Below the pieces are notes generated by a model. It searched no databases. It saw nothing but the letters and a program-made list of their open reading frames with translations, and was not told the DNA's origin. A stretch of 64,000 bases of DNA, taken from NCBI RefSeq assembly GCF_016415625.1, contig NZ_WBXP01000008.1, positions 57,147 to 121,146 of the forward strand, in the 5' to 3' direction. The stretch's first letter is position 1, and every line of letters begins with the position of its first letter. This DNA comes from Shimwellia pseudoproteus (GTDB lineage Bacteria > Pseudomonadota > Gammaproteobacteria > Enterobacterales > Enterobacteriaceae). This document shows, in pieces, positions 21,113-30,246 of this stretch. A program made the translations under genes and the position numbers.

Positions 21113-21129
21113 GGTATCGATTCGATACC
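21113..21129. promoter_or_regulatory. Palindrome 1, candidate MarR operator
   Basis: GGTATCGA T TCGATACC is a perfect inverted repeat (8-bp arms, one-base spacer), 20 bases upstream of the thioredoxin-like start codon. The same core recurs 40 bases away. Its size and symmetry suit a MarR-family dimer. Confidence 0.65.
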
Positions 21130-21168
21130 AAAGGCACCCTAAACGATATTTCCCCCCTTGGCAATATT

Positions 21169-21183
21169 GTTTCGAATCGATAC
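21169..21183. promoter_or_regulatory. Palindrome 2, candidate MarR operator
   Basis: GTTTCGA A TCGATAC has 7-bp arms with one mismatch and matches the core GTATCGA-N-TCGATAC of the first palindrome. It ends 22 bases before the MarR start codon, so binding there would fit autorepression. Confidence 0.62.
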
Positions 21184-21205
21184 TATCTCGCTCAGGAGGT
21201 GGCAT

Positions 21206-21751
21206 ATGGCCCTGTTTGATACCCTGGAGCGGCTGGCAAATCTGCAAATGATGGCCTTTTACCGCAACCCTCAACTGAAAGCCTTACCGGCGGTACAAAT
21301 CCAGATACTCTATTATCTGACCCGCTGTAACGGTTACTCCAACACCCCCGGCGCGGTGGCGGAATATCTCGGGCTCACCAAAGGAACAGTGTCGCAGTCA
21401 CTGGGGCGCCTGGCCCGGGACGGATGGCTGGAAAAACACAGCGATCCCCGGGATAAACGGCTGGTACGCCTGTACCCGACCCCTACCGCCCGGACGGCAG
21501 TACGCAGTGCTCTGGATCAAGACGTGATTGCCCGGGCCGAAGCCCATCTGCCCGCCGGGGGCGCAGAATTGGCCCACCAGCTACAGACGCTGCTGGGTGA
21601 GATTCAAAAACAACAGGGGGAACAGATTTTCGGAGAGTGCCGCTACTGCCGGTTTCATCAGCAGCAGGATAGCCAGCCGCAATGCGGGCTAACCGGGGAG
21701 CCACTGACCGCGGAGAACGCCAGCCAGCTATGCCGGGAATTTAGCCATTAG
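21206..21751 (+). CDS. MarR-family regulator with cysteine-rich C-terminus
   Basis: This 181-residue MarR-type regulator has its helix-turn-helix at about 46-75 (GAVAEYLGLTKGTVSQSLGRL) and its wing at about 76-92 (DPRDKRLVRL). Unusually, the C-terminus carries four cysteines (C145, C148, C160, C176) in the pattern CxxC-x11-C-x15-C, with a nearby His151, which suggests a bound metal, an Fe-S cluster or a thiol switch. The start ATG 21206 follows a strong CAGGAGG. It is divergent from a CPVC thioredoxin-like gene and shares a palindrome-bearing promoter with it. The inferred role is redox- or metal-responsive repression of both genes. No named homologue is recognised. Confidence 0.82.
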   Translation: MALFDTLERLANLQMMAFYRNPQLKALPAVQIQILYYLTRCNGYSNTPGAVAEYLGLTKGTVSQSLGRLARDGWLEKHSDPRDKRLVRLYPTPTARTAVRSALDQDVIARAEAHLPAGGAELAHQLQTLLGEIQKQQGEQIFGECRYCRFHQQQDSQPQCGLTGEPLTAENASQLCREFSH

Positions 21752-21840
21752 TGGTGCCGGGCCTTGCTGGCGCGGCTGCATACTATATTGTGGAAAAGCG
21801 GGGGGGCCATCACCCCCACACGCCGATTACGGGATAGCGG

Positions 21841-22392
21841 CTAGCTTTTGCTGGCGGCCTCCGGGGCGGCAGACTCGTTTCCGGCGTTGCGGGTCATCCA
21901 CAGGGAGAGCGCCTTCAGCGAGTCCGGCGTGAATTCATCGCAGCGGGCGGTGATTTCTTCCGGGGTCATCCAGCGTACTTCGCTGACTTCTTCTTCCTGC
22001 AGAGCAAATGGGCCGTGGGAAACACAGCTAAATAATCCCCCCCATACCCGGCAATGCGGATCTTCAAAATAGAACGAACCGTGCTCCGCAAACGGTACCC
22101 CGGCGATCCCCAGCTCTTCTTCCGCTTCGCGGCGGGCAGACTCCAGCATCACTTCATCGGCCTGCACCACCCCACCGGCGGTTGCATCCAGCATACCGGG
22201 GAGAAAATCCTTGGTTTCAGTACGACGCTGAACCAGGATATTGCCCATACCATCATGCACCACAATGTATGTGGCGCGGTGACGCAGACGCTGGGCGCGC
22301 ATTTGCTCCCGGCTTGCCTGCGCAATTACATCGTTGTCTTCATTGACAATATCAACCCATTCCGTGCCAGATAACTCACGCTGTTCCACCAT
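21841..22392 (-). CDS. yfcD: Nudix hydrolase YfcD
   Basis: This is a Nudix-fold hydrolase of the isopentenyl-diphosphate-isomerase-like branch. The Nudix box is clear: G then VVQAD, E, and REAEEELGI near residues 78-100. The physiological substrate of E. coli YfcD is not firmly known. The length of 183 residues compares with 180 in E. coli, and the N-terminal [19 protein letters not shown] is conserved. The GTG at 22389 is an alternative start. It lies upstream of no other gene in its direction and is followed by convergent marR. Confidence 0.93.
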   Translation of the reverse strand: MVEQRELSGTEWVDIVNEDNDVIAQASREQMRAQRLRHRATYIVVHDGMGNILVQRRTETKDFLPGMLDATAGGVVQADEVMLESARREAEEELGIAGVPFAEHGSFYFEDPHCRVWGGLFSCVSHGPFALQEEEVSEVRWMTPEEITARCDEFTPDSLKALSLWMTRNAGNESAAPEAASKS

Positions 22393-22444
22393 CAGGGAAA
22401 ACCTTATTTAATGTGCGCTCTTACGGCGCGTTAGCCGCTATAAA

Positions 22445-22996
22445 TTACGGGGTAATAGCAACGTCTGCAATAACCTTGCCATCGGCCAGTGCATGAATGG
22501 TCAGAACATCGTCATCGAGCATTCCGTAACTGGCAGGAAAAACCCCTTTCGGAATGCTGACGGAGCCCGGGTTGAAGACAACGATCTCCCCGCGCTGTTC
22601 TGCCACCGGGATATGGGTATGACCAGAGGCCAGGATATCTCCCGCCGCCAGAGCCGGCGGCTGCTCCGGGCTATACAGATGCCCGTGGGTCAGAAACAAC
22701 CGCCCGGACGGCAACAGCACCTGCTGCCAGGGCGCCATCAATGGAAAATGCAGCAGCATCTGGTCGACCTCGCTGTCGCAGTTCCCCCGCACGGTAATAA
22801 TCTGAGCGGCAACCTCGTTAAGCCGCTCCGCCACCTGCGCCGGGGCGTACCCTTCTGGTAATGCGTTACGCGGGCCGTGGTAAAGCACGTCCCCCAGGAT
22901 GATTAACCAGCGCGCCTGGCTATGGGCAAAAATGTCCAGAACCCGTTCGGTGGCCGGTAACGAACCATGAATATCCGATGCGAACATCAGTTTCAT
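22445..22996 (-). CDS. yfcE: Metallophosphodiesterase YfcE
   Basis: YfcE is a calcineurin-like, Mn-dependent phosphodiesterase. Metal ligands are visible in order: ASDIHGS (Asp/His, residues 6-12), ILGDVLYHGPRN near 36, RGNCDSEVDQ near 73, LTHGHLY near 105 and SGHTH near 126. The start MKLMFASDIHG matches E. coli. The upstream in-frame GTG at 23005 overlaps the ribosome-binding site AAGGTG, so ATG 22996 is preferred. It lies 52 bases upstream of yfcD on the same strand and may be cotranscribed with it. Confidence 0.94.
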   Translation of the reverse strand: MKLMFASDIHGSLPATERVLDIFAHSQARWLIILGDVLYHGPRNALPEGYAPAQVAERLNEVAAQIITVRGNCDSEVDQMLLHFPLMAPWQQVLLPSGRLFLTHGHLYSPEQPPALAAGDILASGHTHIPVAEQRGEIVVFNPGSVSIPKGVFPASYGMLDDDVLTIHALADGKVIADVAITP

Positions 22997-23055
22997 ACAC
23001 CACACCTTATTCTGAGATAATTACCGCAGGATGTTAGCGAATTTAGCGCCGTATT

Positions 23056-23730
<675 letters not shown>

Positions 23731-23904
23731 CTATTGAACATATAACGAAATGCAGTGGCTGTCACATGAGGATATTTCCCAGGCCCTGAGGACCGCACGG
23801 GGCGATAATTCGCGTGAATTTCTAATCATAAAAACGCATATTGCGCCCGGGTGTGAGGCATTTATAATTTAGGTTCCTCTTTCCCCTGCCCCAAAAGGAT
23901 TTTT

Positions 23905-24315
23905 ATGCGTTACCATCCCGCGTATTCCCTCATACTGTTCAGTGCCGCCAGTTTCTTTATGTTGTCAACCGCCCGGGCCGGCACCCCGGAAACCTACCCC
24001 TACTCTGCGGCATATCAGCCCTGCATCACGCATTCCTCAAATGAGCTGGACATGCTGACCTGCATCAGCGATGAGCACCAAAAATGGGATGCCCGGCTGA
24101 ACAAGATCTGGCAGCAAACGCTGAAAGAGCGCCAGAATCAACCGGCATGGCGCCAGGCGCAGCGTACCTGGATCAAATTCCGCGACCAGCAATGCGATAT
24201 CTATAATTACGCCGGTAACGGCTCCGGGGATAAAACCCTCGGGGAGCTCTGCCTGCTGAATATGACTATTGAGCGCACCCTGCAATTAGAAAACCCCCGC
24301 TGGCCCGCCAGTTAA
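23905..24315 (+). CDS. Secreted lysozyme inhibitor LprI-like protein (DUF1311)
   Basis: This is a 136-residue protein with a signal peptide (about 1-26, ending TARA) and a mature DUF1311/LprI-type domain. The family pattern is recognisable: QPCITHSSNELDMLTCI, a helical LNKIWQQTL stretch, QRTWIKFRDQQCD, then GELCLLNMTIERTLQLE. Four cysteines probably form two disulfides in the periplasm. Some family members inhibit lysozyme; the role of this one cannot be read from sequence. It stands alone on the plus strand, in the slot where E. coli has yfcG. Confidence 0.82.
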   Translation: MRYHPAYSLILFSAASFFMLSTARAGTPETYPYSAAYQPCITHSSNELDMLTCISDEHQKWDARLNKIWQQTLKERQNQPAWRQAQRTWIKFRDQQCDIYNYAGNGSGDKTLGELCLLNMTIERTLQLENPRWPAS

Positions 24316-24407
24316 GATGAGATAAAGCGTGCGATTCGGGTGTCCAGGCACGGACGCCCGGTGACGGTGTTGTGTATGATGGAGAAAACAATAACGGAGT
24401 AAGAGCT

Positions 24408-24773
24408 ATGTCATCGCAACCGGACGCCATTATCCGCGTTAAAAACCTGCGCCTGCGCACTTTTATTGGTATCAAAGAAGAAGAGATAGCCAACCGCCAG
24501 GATATTGTCATCAACCTGCAAATCCATTACCCGGCAGATAAAGCCCGCAACAGTGAAAATATTGCCGACGCCCTGAATTACCGTACCATTACCAAGGCCA
24601 TTATTCAGCGGGTGGAAAACAGCCGCTTTGCCCTGCTGGAAAAATTAACCCAGGATGTGCTCGATATCGCATGTGATAATCCCTGGGTCACCTACGCTGA
24701 AGTAGAAGTCGATAAGCTACACGCCCTGCGCTACGCGGATTCCGTCTCAATCTCCCTGCGCTGGCAAAAATAA
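24408..24773 (+). CDS. folX: Dihydroneopterin triphosphate 2'-epimerase
   Basis: FolX epimerises 7,8-dihydroneopterin triphosphate to dihydromonapterin triphosphate, part of tetrahydromonapterin synthesis in E. coli. It belongs to the FolB/FolX tunnelling fold. The sequence shows [19 protein letters not shown] near residue 14, the conserved ALNYRTITK and the C-terminal [15 protein letters not shown]. The start is ATG 24408 (MSSQPDAI) with CGGAG upstream; a longer frame from 24372 lacks support. The protein has 121 residues (120 in E. coli). It is followed by yfcH after 21 bases, as in E. coli. Confidence 0.95.
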   Translation: MSSQPDAIIRVKNLRLRTFIGIKEEEIANRQDIVINLQIHYPADKARNSENIADALNYRTITKAIIQRVENSRFALLEKLTQDVLDIACDNPWVTYAEVEVDKLHALRYADSVSISLRWQK

Positions 24774-24794
24774 TCCCCCGCCAGGAGGTAGCCG

Positions 24795-25688
24795 ATGCAC
24801 ATTCTGATCACCGGAGGTACAGGCCTGATTGGCCGTGAACTGGTCAGGCGTCTACTGATTATCGGGCACCAGGTCACGGTAGTCACCCGTTCAGCCCCCC
24901 GCGCCCGTCGGCTGTTGCCGGCGCAGGTCACCCTCTGGGAAGGGCTGCACGACCATCCCTCCCTCGACGGGTTCAGCGCGGCTATCAATCTTGCCGGGGA
25001 GCCCATTGCCGACAAACGCTGGACCCGCGAGCAAAAACAGCATCTGTGCGACAGCCGCTGGCAAATCACTGAGCAGCTGGTCCAGCGTATTCATGCCAGC
25101 CAGCGCCCTCCGGCGGTGCTGATATCCGGTTCGGCCATGGGGTATTACGGGGATCAGGGCGAGGTGGTGGTCAACGAAGATGAGCCTCCCCATAACGAAT
25201 TTACCCACCAGCTTTGCGCCCGCTGGGAGCAGATAGCCCGCCAGGCACAGAGCGACATCACCCGGGTATGCCTGCTGCGCACCGGTGTGGTTCTGGCGCC
25301 GGGGGCGGGAATGATGGCCAGGCTACTGCCGTTATTCCGGCTGGGCCTTGGAGGGCCGATGGGCAGCGGGCGCCAATATGTGCCCTGGATCCATCTGGAT
25401 GATATGGTAAACGGCATCATATGGCTGCTGGATAACCCGCTCCAGGGCCCGTTTAATATGGTGGCCCCCTGGCCGGTACATAACAGCCAATTTGCCAATA
25501 CCCTTGGGCGAGTGGTTCATCGCCCGGCGGTCCTGCGTACCCCCGCCACGGTTATCCGGTTGATAATGGGGGAAGCCGCCGTGCTGGTGCTGGGGGGGCA
25601 ACGGGGCCAGCCAGCCCGGCTTGAGCAGGCCGGGTTTGCTTTCCGCTGGTATGATCTTGAAGAAGCACTGCGGGACGTGGCCGGGTAA
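24795..25688 (+). CDS. yfcH: Epimerase family protein YfcH
   Basis: YfcH is an extended short-chain dehydrogenase-like (sugar epimerase) protein of 297 residues. The NAD(P)-binding motif [10 protein letters not shown] is at the N-terminus, [13 protein letters not shown] lies near residue 57, and the C-terminal 45 residues are the DUF1731 domain ending [13 protein letters not shown]. The substrate is unknown. It forms a likely operon with folX; the ribosome-binding site CAGGAGG is 9 bases upstream. In E. coli rpnB follows; here the convergent hisP comes next. Confidence 0.94.
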   Translation: MHILITGGTGLIGRELVRRLLIIGHQVTVVTRSAPRARRLLPAQVTLWEGLHDHPSLDGFSAAINLAGEPIADKRWTREQKQHLCDSRWQITEQLVQRIHASQRPPAVLISGSAMGYYGDQGEVVVNEDEPPHNEFTHQLCARWEQIARQAQSDITRVCLLRTGVVLAPGAGMMARLLPLFRLGLGGPMGSGRQYVPWIHLDDMVNGIIWLLDNPLQGPFNMVAPWPVHNSQFANTLGRVVHRPAVLRTPATVIRLIMGEAAVLVLGGQRGQPARLEQAGFAFRWYDLEEALRDVAG

Positions 25689-25726
25689 TCCGCCACCGGG
25701 GGAATCGGCATCCCTGCCATGCGTTG

Positions 25727-26500
25727 CTACTTTAGGGAACCCTTTAAGAACTGTTGCAGCCTGGGGCTCTGAGGATTACCGAACAGCGCCTCTGGCGCGC
25801 CTTCTTCCTCAATTCTCCCCTGATGCAGGAAAATCACGTGGCTGGAAACATGGCGGGCAAACTCCATTTCGTGGGTGACCACCACCATGGTTTTCCCCTC
25901 TTCAGCCAGCTTCTGCATAATGCGTAATACTTCACCGACCAGCTCGGGATCCAGCGCCGAGGTGGGCTCATCGAATAGCAACACTTCTGGCTCCATGGCC
26001 AGTGCCCGGGCAATAGACACGCGCTGCTGCTGGCCGCCAGAGAGGTGCACCGGGTATTTCGCCCGCGCCCGCTCATCAATGCCGACTTTTTCCAGATAGG
26101 TAATCGCCCGTTCACGGGCTTCGGCTTTACTGAGCCCCAGCACCTGAACCGGTGCTTCCATGACATTTTCCAGCACTGTCATGTGGCTCCACAAATTGAA
26201 GTGCTGGAACACCATAGTCAGCCGGGTACGCAATAAGCGCAACTGATTTTTATCGGCAACCTTCAACTGGCCATCCGTGTCGCGTACCAGATTGATATTT
26301 TGGTTGCTGACGCTGATTGAGCCTTCGCTGGGTTTCTCAAGAAAGTTAATGCAGCGCAGAAAGGTACTTTTCCCCGAGCCGGATGAACCAATAATACTGA
26401 TAACGTCCCCGGCATTGGCCTTCAGCGACACCCCTTTGAGCACTTCAAATTCACCATAACGCTTATGCAAATCGGTAACGTTTAATTTATTTTCTGACAT
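25727..26500 (-). CDS. hisP: Histidine/LAO ABC transporter ATP-binding protein
   Basis: HisP is the ATPase of the HisQMP2 importer, which takes up histidine (with HisJ) and lysine, arginine or ornithine (with ArgT). The sequence shows the Walker A motif GSSGSGKST near residue 38, the Q-loop at FQHFNLW, the signature LSGGQQQR near 152, the Walker B motif [11 protein letters not shown] and the H-loop VTHE. The length is 257 residues. It is the last gene of the hisJQMP operon and lies 10 bases after hisM. Confidence 0.98.
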   Translation of the reverse strand: MSENKLNVTDLHKRYGEFEVLKGVSLKANAGDVISIIGSSGSGKSTFLRCINFLEKPSEGSISVSNQNINLVRDTDGQLKVADKNQLRLLRTRLTMVFQHFNLWSHMTVLENVMEAPVQVLGLSKAEARERAITYLEKVGIDERARAKYPVHLSGGQQQRVSIARALAMEPEVLLFDEPTSALDPELVGEVLRIMQKLAEEGKTMVVVTHEMEFARHVSSHVIFLHQGRIEEEGAPEALFGNPQSPRLQQFLKGSLK

Positions 26501-26510
26501 CGTAAATCAC

Positions 26511-27227
26511 TCAATGCGATGAAGACGGCTTCACGTGCTGTAGCCAGCGTTTTTCCGCCTTGCGGAACAGGCTTATCAGCACGTAAGAGATAATTAAATA
26601 CAGCACGGCGGCAATACCAAATGCGGTAAAGGGCTGATAGGTTGCGGAGTTAATATCCCGGGCTATCTTCAGCAGATCCGGCACCGTTGCCGTAAACGCC
26701 AGCGCCGTGGAGTGCAGCATCAGGATCACTTCATTGCTGTAGGCCGGTAGCGCAGTACGCAACGCCGACGGCAAAATAATACAGCGGTACATCTTCACCG
26801 CAGAGAAACCATACGCCCGGCCTGCTTCAATTTCACCGTGGGGCACCGCGCGGATCGCCCCGGCAAATATTTCCGTGGTATAGGCACAGGTATTCAGGGT
26901 TAACGCCAGCACAGTACAGTTCAGGCCACTGCGGAAGAACGCGTTCAGCAATTCGGTGCCTTTGACAATTTCCAGGGTATACATGCCGGAGTAAAACACC
27001 AGCAGCTGCACATACAGCGGCGTACCGCGGAAAATATAGGTAAACAGCCAGATGGGAAACTGGATAAATTTATTGCGTGACACCCGGCCAATGGCCAGAA
27101 ATAACGCCAGAATACCCCCCATCACCACAGAGGAAATCAGCAGCCACAGGGTGATGGCGACCCCGGTAAAGCGGTAGCCGTCAGTCCACAACAGCGCTTT
27201 CCAGTATTCCTGAATAATCTCAATCAC
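26511..27227 (-). CDS. hisM: Histidine/LAO ABC transporter permease HisM
   Basis: HisM is one of the two integral membrane subunits of the importer. It has about five hydrophobic segments in 238 residues. The EAA motif that docks on HisP is seen as GEIEAGRAYGFSAVKMYRCI near residue 150. It overlaps hisQ by four bases (ATGA), which points to coupled translation and stoichiometric assembly. Confidence 0.97.
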   Translation of the reverse strand: MIEIIQEYWKALLWTDGYRFTGVAITLWLLISSVVMGGILALFLAIGRVSRNKFIQFPIWLFTYIFRGTPLYVQLLVFYSGMYTLEIVKGTELLNAFFRSGLNCTVLALTLNTCAYTTEIFAGAIRAVPHGEIEAGRAYGFSAVKMYRCIILPSALRTALPAYSNEVILMLHSTALAFTATVPDLLKIARDINSATYQPFTAFGIAAVLYLIISYVLISLFRKAEKRWLQHVKPSSSH

Positions 27228-27910
27228 AGCTCTGCCCTCTTCACGCCCACTGAATAACGCCGTTCAAGCAGCAGCAGAACCCCATTTGACACCGTGGTGA
27301 ACACCAGATAAATCACCCCGCAGACAATGGCAAAATAAAACGGCTCCCAGGTGCTTTTACCGGCCAGTTGGGTCGCCTTAACCACATCTTCCAGGCCCAG
27401 CAGCGATACCAGGGCGGTGGATTTCAGGATCACCTGCCAGTTATTGCCAATGCCGGGCAAAGCAAAGCGCATCATCGCCGGGAATAAAATACGGCGAAAG
27501 GTTTTGGCGGCAGTAAATCCGAATGCTGTCGCCGCCTCAATATGGCCTTTTGGCACTGCCATATAAGCCCCGCGGAACGTTTCGGTAAAATAAGCCCCGT
27601 AAATAAAACCAAGGGTAATAATACCGGCCACCATCGGATCAATATCGATCTGCCCGGCGCCCAGCGCATCGGTCAGGCTATTGAGCGCAATTTGCAGACC
27701 GTAGAAAATCAGCAGCATTAATACCAGATCCGGTACGCCGCGAATCAAGGTGGTATAGGCTTCAAAAATCAATGCCAGCGGGCGATTGCGGGAAAGTTTT
27801 GCCCCGGCGCCGATCAACCCAATAATCACCGCCAGTACAACAGCGCTGATTGCCAGCTCCAGCGTCACCAGCGCCCCTTGAAAAATCACCTGGGAAAAAC
27901 CATACAGCAT
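27224..27910 (-). CDS. hisQ: Histidine/LAO ABC transporter permease HisQ
   Basis: HisQ is the second membrane permease subunit. Its EAA loop GHIEAATAFGFTAAKTFRRI lies near residue 140. The start is set at ATG 27910 (MLYGFSQ), which gives the 228 residues known for E. coli HisQ. A further in-frame start at 27940 would add ten residues not found in that family, although the ribosome-binding site at 27910 is weak. The gene follows hisJ after about 70 bases. Confidence 0.96.
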   Translation of the reverse strand: MLYGFSQVIFQGALVTLELAISAVVLAVIIGLIGAGAKLSRNRPLALIFEAYTTLIRGVPDLVLMLLIFYGLQIALNSLTDALGAGQIDIDPMVAGIITLGFIYGAYFTETFRGAYMAVPKGHIEAATAFGFTAAKTFRRILFPAMMRFALPGIGNNWQVILKSTALVSLLGLEDVVKATQLAGKSTWEPFYFAIVCGVIYLVFTTVSNGVLLLLERRYSVGVKRAEL

Positions 27911-27980
27911 GAGTAGATATCCGCTATCAGTTGCTACCACGTAAGGCCTGCCCGACGGACAGGCCCCGGAATACGGCTAC

Positions 27981-28763
27981 CTACTCACCGTAGACATTAA
28001 AGTCGAAATATTTTTTCGCCAGCTTGTCGTAGGTGCCGTCTTTACGCATCTCGGCAAAGGCTTTATTCAGCGCAGCGCGCAGTTCAGTGTCGTCTTTACG
28101 CAGCCCCATACCGGTCCCCACACCAAACAGTTTTTCATCTTTAATCGAGGGGCCGCCGAACTGGTAATCTTTGCCCACCGGCTGTTTCAGGAAGCCTTCG
28201 CTGGCGGCAACCTCATCCTGGAAGGCGGCATCAATACGCCCGGCCACCAGGTCGGAATAGATATTTTCCTGCCCCTGGTAAGAGACAATCTCAATCCCCT
28301 GCGGGGCCCAGTGCTCATTACCGTAGGTTTCCTGGGTCGTCCCCTGTAACACCCCCACGCGCTTGCCTTTCAGCGCCGCAATGGTGGGCTGGATGGGGGA
28401 CCCCTTTTTCACCACCAGCCGGGAGTCAGCCGCGTACAGCTTGTCCGTAAAGGCGATTTCCTGCTGGCGTTTTTCGGTAATTGACAGGGAAGACATGATT
28501 GCGTCAATTTTTTTCGCCTTCAGGGAAGGAATCAGCGCATCAAGGGGATTTTCCACAAAGGTGCATTTGGTATCGATACGCTGGCACAGTTCTTTGGCCA
28601 GATCGATATCAAAACCGACCAGCTCACCCTGGGCGTTTTTCGATTCAAAAGGGGCGTACGTTGGATCGGTACCGATGCGCAGTGTCTGCGGGATTGCAGC
28701 AAAGGCGGTAGAAACACTGGAAAATGCCAGCACTAAAGAAACGGCGATTATTTGCTTTTTCAT
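27981..28763 (-). CDS. hisJ: Histidine-binding periplasmic protein HisJ
   Basis: HisJ is the periplasmic receptor that delivers histidine to HisQMP. It has a signal peptide (residues 1-22, cut before AIPQ) and a type II binding-protein fold of two lobes. Ligand-site residues are in the blocks [27 protein letters not shown] and GTTQETYGN. It is about 70 percent identical by eye to its paralogue argT upstream. A sigma-54-type promoter and an NtrC-like site lie in the 315-bp gap before it. Confidence 0.97.
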   Translation of the reverse strand: MKKQIIAVSLVLAFSSVSTAFAAIPQTLRIGTDPTYAPFESKNAQGELVGFDIDLAKELCQRIDTKCTFVENPLDALIPSLKAKKIDAIMSSLSITEKRQQEIAFTDKLYAADSRLVVKKGSPIQPTIAALKGKRVGVLQGTTQETYGNEHWAPQGIEIVSYQGQENIYSDLVAGRIDAAFQDEVAASEGFLKQPVGKDYQFGGPSIKDEKLFGVGTGMGLRKDDTELRAALNKAFAEMRKDGTYDKLAKKYFDFNVYGE

Positions 28764-28887
28764 TACTCTTCCTCAAAAACCCTATCTGTCCTGGTTACCG
28801 CACCGTGGCCACCGGGCCATAGCCTGATGCGAAGCACCCACCCAAAGGCATTACCGCTTATAAATTCTTCCTGAACGAGGGAAAAAC

Positions 28888-28904
28888 TGCAGGTTTCATG
28901 CCAG
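28888..28904 (-). promoter_or_regulatory. Candidate sigma-54 promoter of hisJQMP
   Basis: On the minus strand the sequence reads CTGGCATGAAACCTGCA. GG at -24 and GC at -12 have the exact ten-base spacing of the sigma-54 consensus TGGCAC-N5-TTGCA. The nearly identical element CTGGCATGACTCCTGCA lies before argT. It is about 125 bases upstream of the hisJ start codon. Confidence 0.68.
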
Positions 28905-28943
28905 GTCATACAGTAACCGTAAAGTGAACGTTACGCAGCCAAG

Positions 28944-28960
28944 GGCACTATAATAGCGCA
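28944..28960. promoter_or_regulatory. Candidate NtrC site upstream of hisJ
   Basis: GGCACTATAATAGCGCA is a 17-bp near-palindrome close to the NtrC pattern TGCAC-N7-GTGCA, differing at two half-site positions. It is centred about 63 bases upstream of the GC element of the sigma-54 promoter, on the correct side for an enhancer. Confidence 0.5.
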
Positions 28961-29078
28961 ACTAATGCACCATAAAGTTTAAATATACGTAACGAATGCA
29001 CCCTCTTTGGGCAACATCTGGGTTAGCCCGATGGTGTACCCGGCCCATCACAGGCCGGGTACAGACTACGGGAAACTA

Positions 29079-29858
29079 TCAATCACCGTAAACATTAAAA
29101 TTAAAGTACTTCTGCGCCAGTCGGGCGTATGTGCCGTCTTTACGCAGATCGTCGAGGGCTTTGCTGAAGGCCGCCGCCAGGGCGGTATCTTCTTTGCGCA
29201 GCCCGACACCGGTGCCGTCGCCGAAGTATTTTTTATCTTTCACCGCCGGGCCGGCAAACGCATAATCTTTACCGGCCGGTTGTTTCAGGAAACCTTCGCT
29301 GGCGGCCACTTCGTCCTGGAAGGCAGCATCCAGCCGGCCTGCGGCCAGATCAGAATAGATCAGATCCTGGTTTTGATAGGCCACCACATCGACCCCGGCC
29401 GGGCGCCATTTTTCATTGGCGTAGGCTTCCTGGGTGGACCCCTGTAACACCCCTACGTGTTTGCCTTTCAGGGATTCCAGGGTTGGCTGGATCGGGGAGC
29501 CTTTGGCGGCAATCAGCCGGGAGTCCGCCGCGTAAAGTTTTGAGGAGAACGCTATCTCCTGCTGGCGTTTTTCGGTTATCGACAGCGAAGAGATGATCGC
29601 GTCTATCTTCTTCGCTTTCAGGGACGGGATCAGGGAGTCAAAATCGGTGCCTGCCCAGGTGCATTTCACCTGGATGCGCTTGCACATTTCGTTCCCGAGG
29701 TCGATATCAAAACCAACAAAGTCACCTTTTGCGTCTTTTGACGAGAACGGGGCATAGGTGGCATCAGTGCCAATCCTCACCGTCTGCGGTAATGCGGCCA
29801 GTGCGCTGGTACAGAACATACTGGCCAGCAGCGATAACGCAAGCGTGTGCTTGTTCAT
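29079..29858 (-). CDS. argT: Lysine/arginine/ornithine-binding periplasmic protein ArgT
   Basis: ArgT (LAO protein) is the periplasmic receptor for lysine, arginine and ornithine that feeds the HisQMP importer. It has 259 residues with a signal peptide (1-21, cut before ALPQ). The binding-site blocks [29 protein letters not shown] and GSTQEAYAN parallel those of HisJ, so the two arose by duplication. A Trp at AGTDFDS-adjacent CTWAG is typical. Its leader contains a sigma-54 promoter and a CA-rich tract that fits the sRNA GcvB. Confidence 0.97.
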   Translation of the reverse strand: MNKHTLALSLLASMFCTSALAALPQTVRIGTDATYAPFSSKDAKGDFVGFDIDLGNEMCKRIQVKCTWAGTDFDSLIPSLKAKKIDAIISSLSITEKRQQEIAFSSKLYAADSRLIAAKGSPIQPTLESLKGKHVGVLQGSTQEAYANEKWRPAGVDVVAYQNQDLIYSDLAAGRLDAAFQDEVAASEGFLKQPAGKDYAFAGPAVKDKKYFGDGTGVGLRKEDTALAAAFSKALDDLRKDGTYARLAQKYFNFNVYGD

Positions 29859-29910
29859 AAATTCCCCTCAGCTTCGGTGTGCCATCCGGTTCTGTTGCCT
29901 GATGGTCACA

Positions 29911-29951
29911 GGTTGTATTGTGTTGTGTTGTTGTATGGTGTTGTGCTGTGG
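29911..29951 (-). promoter_or_regulatory. CA-rich GcvB target tract in the argT leader
   Basis: Read as mRNA, this tract is made almost only of C and A and includes ACAACAACACAACA. That run is exactly complementary to the GU-rich R1 segment of the sRNA GcvB as I remember it. GcvB represses argT through such a tract in Salmonella. It lies about 55-95 bases upstream of the start codon, inside the predicted leader. Confidence 0.65.
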
Positions 29952-29999
29952 CGGCGCGTTGACCTTTTACCCGCAACGGCCTTTAGCCACTGTCTGCAT

Positions 30000-30016
30000 T
30001 GCAGGAGTCATGCCAG
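30000..30016 (-). promoter_or_regulatory. Candidate sigma-54 promoter of argT
   Basis: On the minus strand the sequence reads CTGGCATGACTCCTGCA, with GG and GC at the spacing required for sigma-54. It predicts a start near 29988 and a leader of about 130 bases. NtrC/sigma-54 control of argT is established in enteric bacteria. Confidence 0.72.
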
Positions 30017-30193
30017 GCTGGCAACCCGGCCAAAAGCCACCTTAATGTTAATAAAAAGTTGCATTTGTTGCGAAGTTGAAGATAACAGCTTTCCAGAACA
30101 GGCTGTAGCGGAATAGCGCAAACGGCGCGAAAAATTATCAGGATATGATCACGGTTACAAAAGGGCGCCGCTATGGGGCAACGGCCGTTAGCC

Positions 30194-30210
30194 TGCACCG
30201 GTCTGGCGCA
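30194..30210. promoter_or_regulatory. Candidate NtrC enhancer site upstream of argT
   Basis: TGCACCGGTCTGGCGCA matches TGCACC-N5-GGTGCA with one mismatch. It is about 200 bases upstream of the predicted argT start, abutting the purF terminator. Confidence 0.5.
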
Positions 30211-30214
30211 GCCA

Positions 30215-30246
30215 TAAAAAAACGCCCTGTCGCGGTAACAGGGCGT
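30215..30246 (-). terminator. Intrinsic terminator of purF
   Basis: On the minus strand ACGCCCTGT / ACAGGGCGT forms a 9-bp stem with a 7-base loop, followed by six or more T. It lies 26 bases after the purF stop. Confidence 0.92.

Larger units (their letters stand above)
28764..29078 (-). promoter_or_regulatory. hisJ promoter region (between argT and hisJ)
   Basis: This is a 315-bp gene-free gap. It holds a candidate sigma-54 promoter and an NtrC-like palindrome, listed separately. I see no strong intrinsic terminator after argT, so readthrough from argT into hisJQMP is possible. Confidence 0.55.
29859..30214 (-). promoter_or_regulatory. argT upstream region (no ubiX)
   Basis: This is the argT control region. 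In E. coli and relatives the ubiX gene lies between argT and purF; here the 413-bp gap between the two genes has no such reading frame or recognisable remnant. It holds the CA-rich leader tract, a sigma-54-type promoter and an NtrC-like site (separate entries), then the purF terminator. Confidence 0.7.

Noticed and set aside
21093..21164. A longer N-terminus for the thioredoxin-like protein
   Set aside because: It would run through the palindrome and the promoter; ATG 21092 has a good ribosome-binding site and begins right at the thioredoxin fold.
28567..28578. GGTATCGATACG inside hisJ as a third copy of the MarR-region palindrome
   Set aside because: It lacks the one-base spacer and full arms and lies within conserved coding sequence, so it is a chance match.
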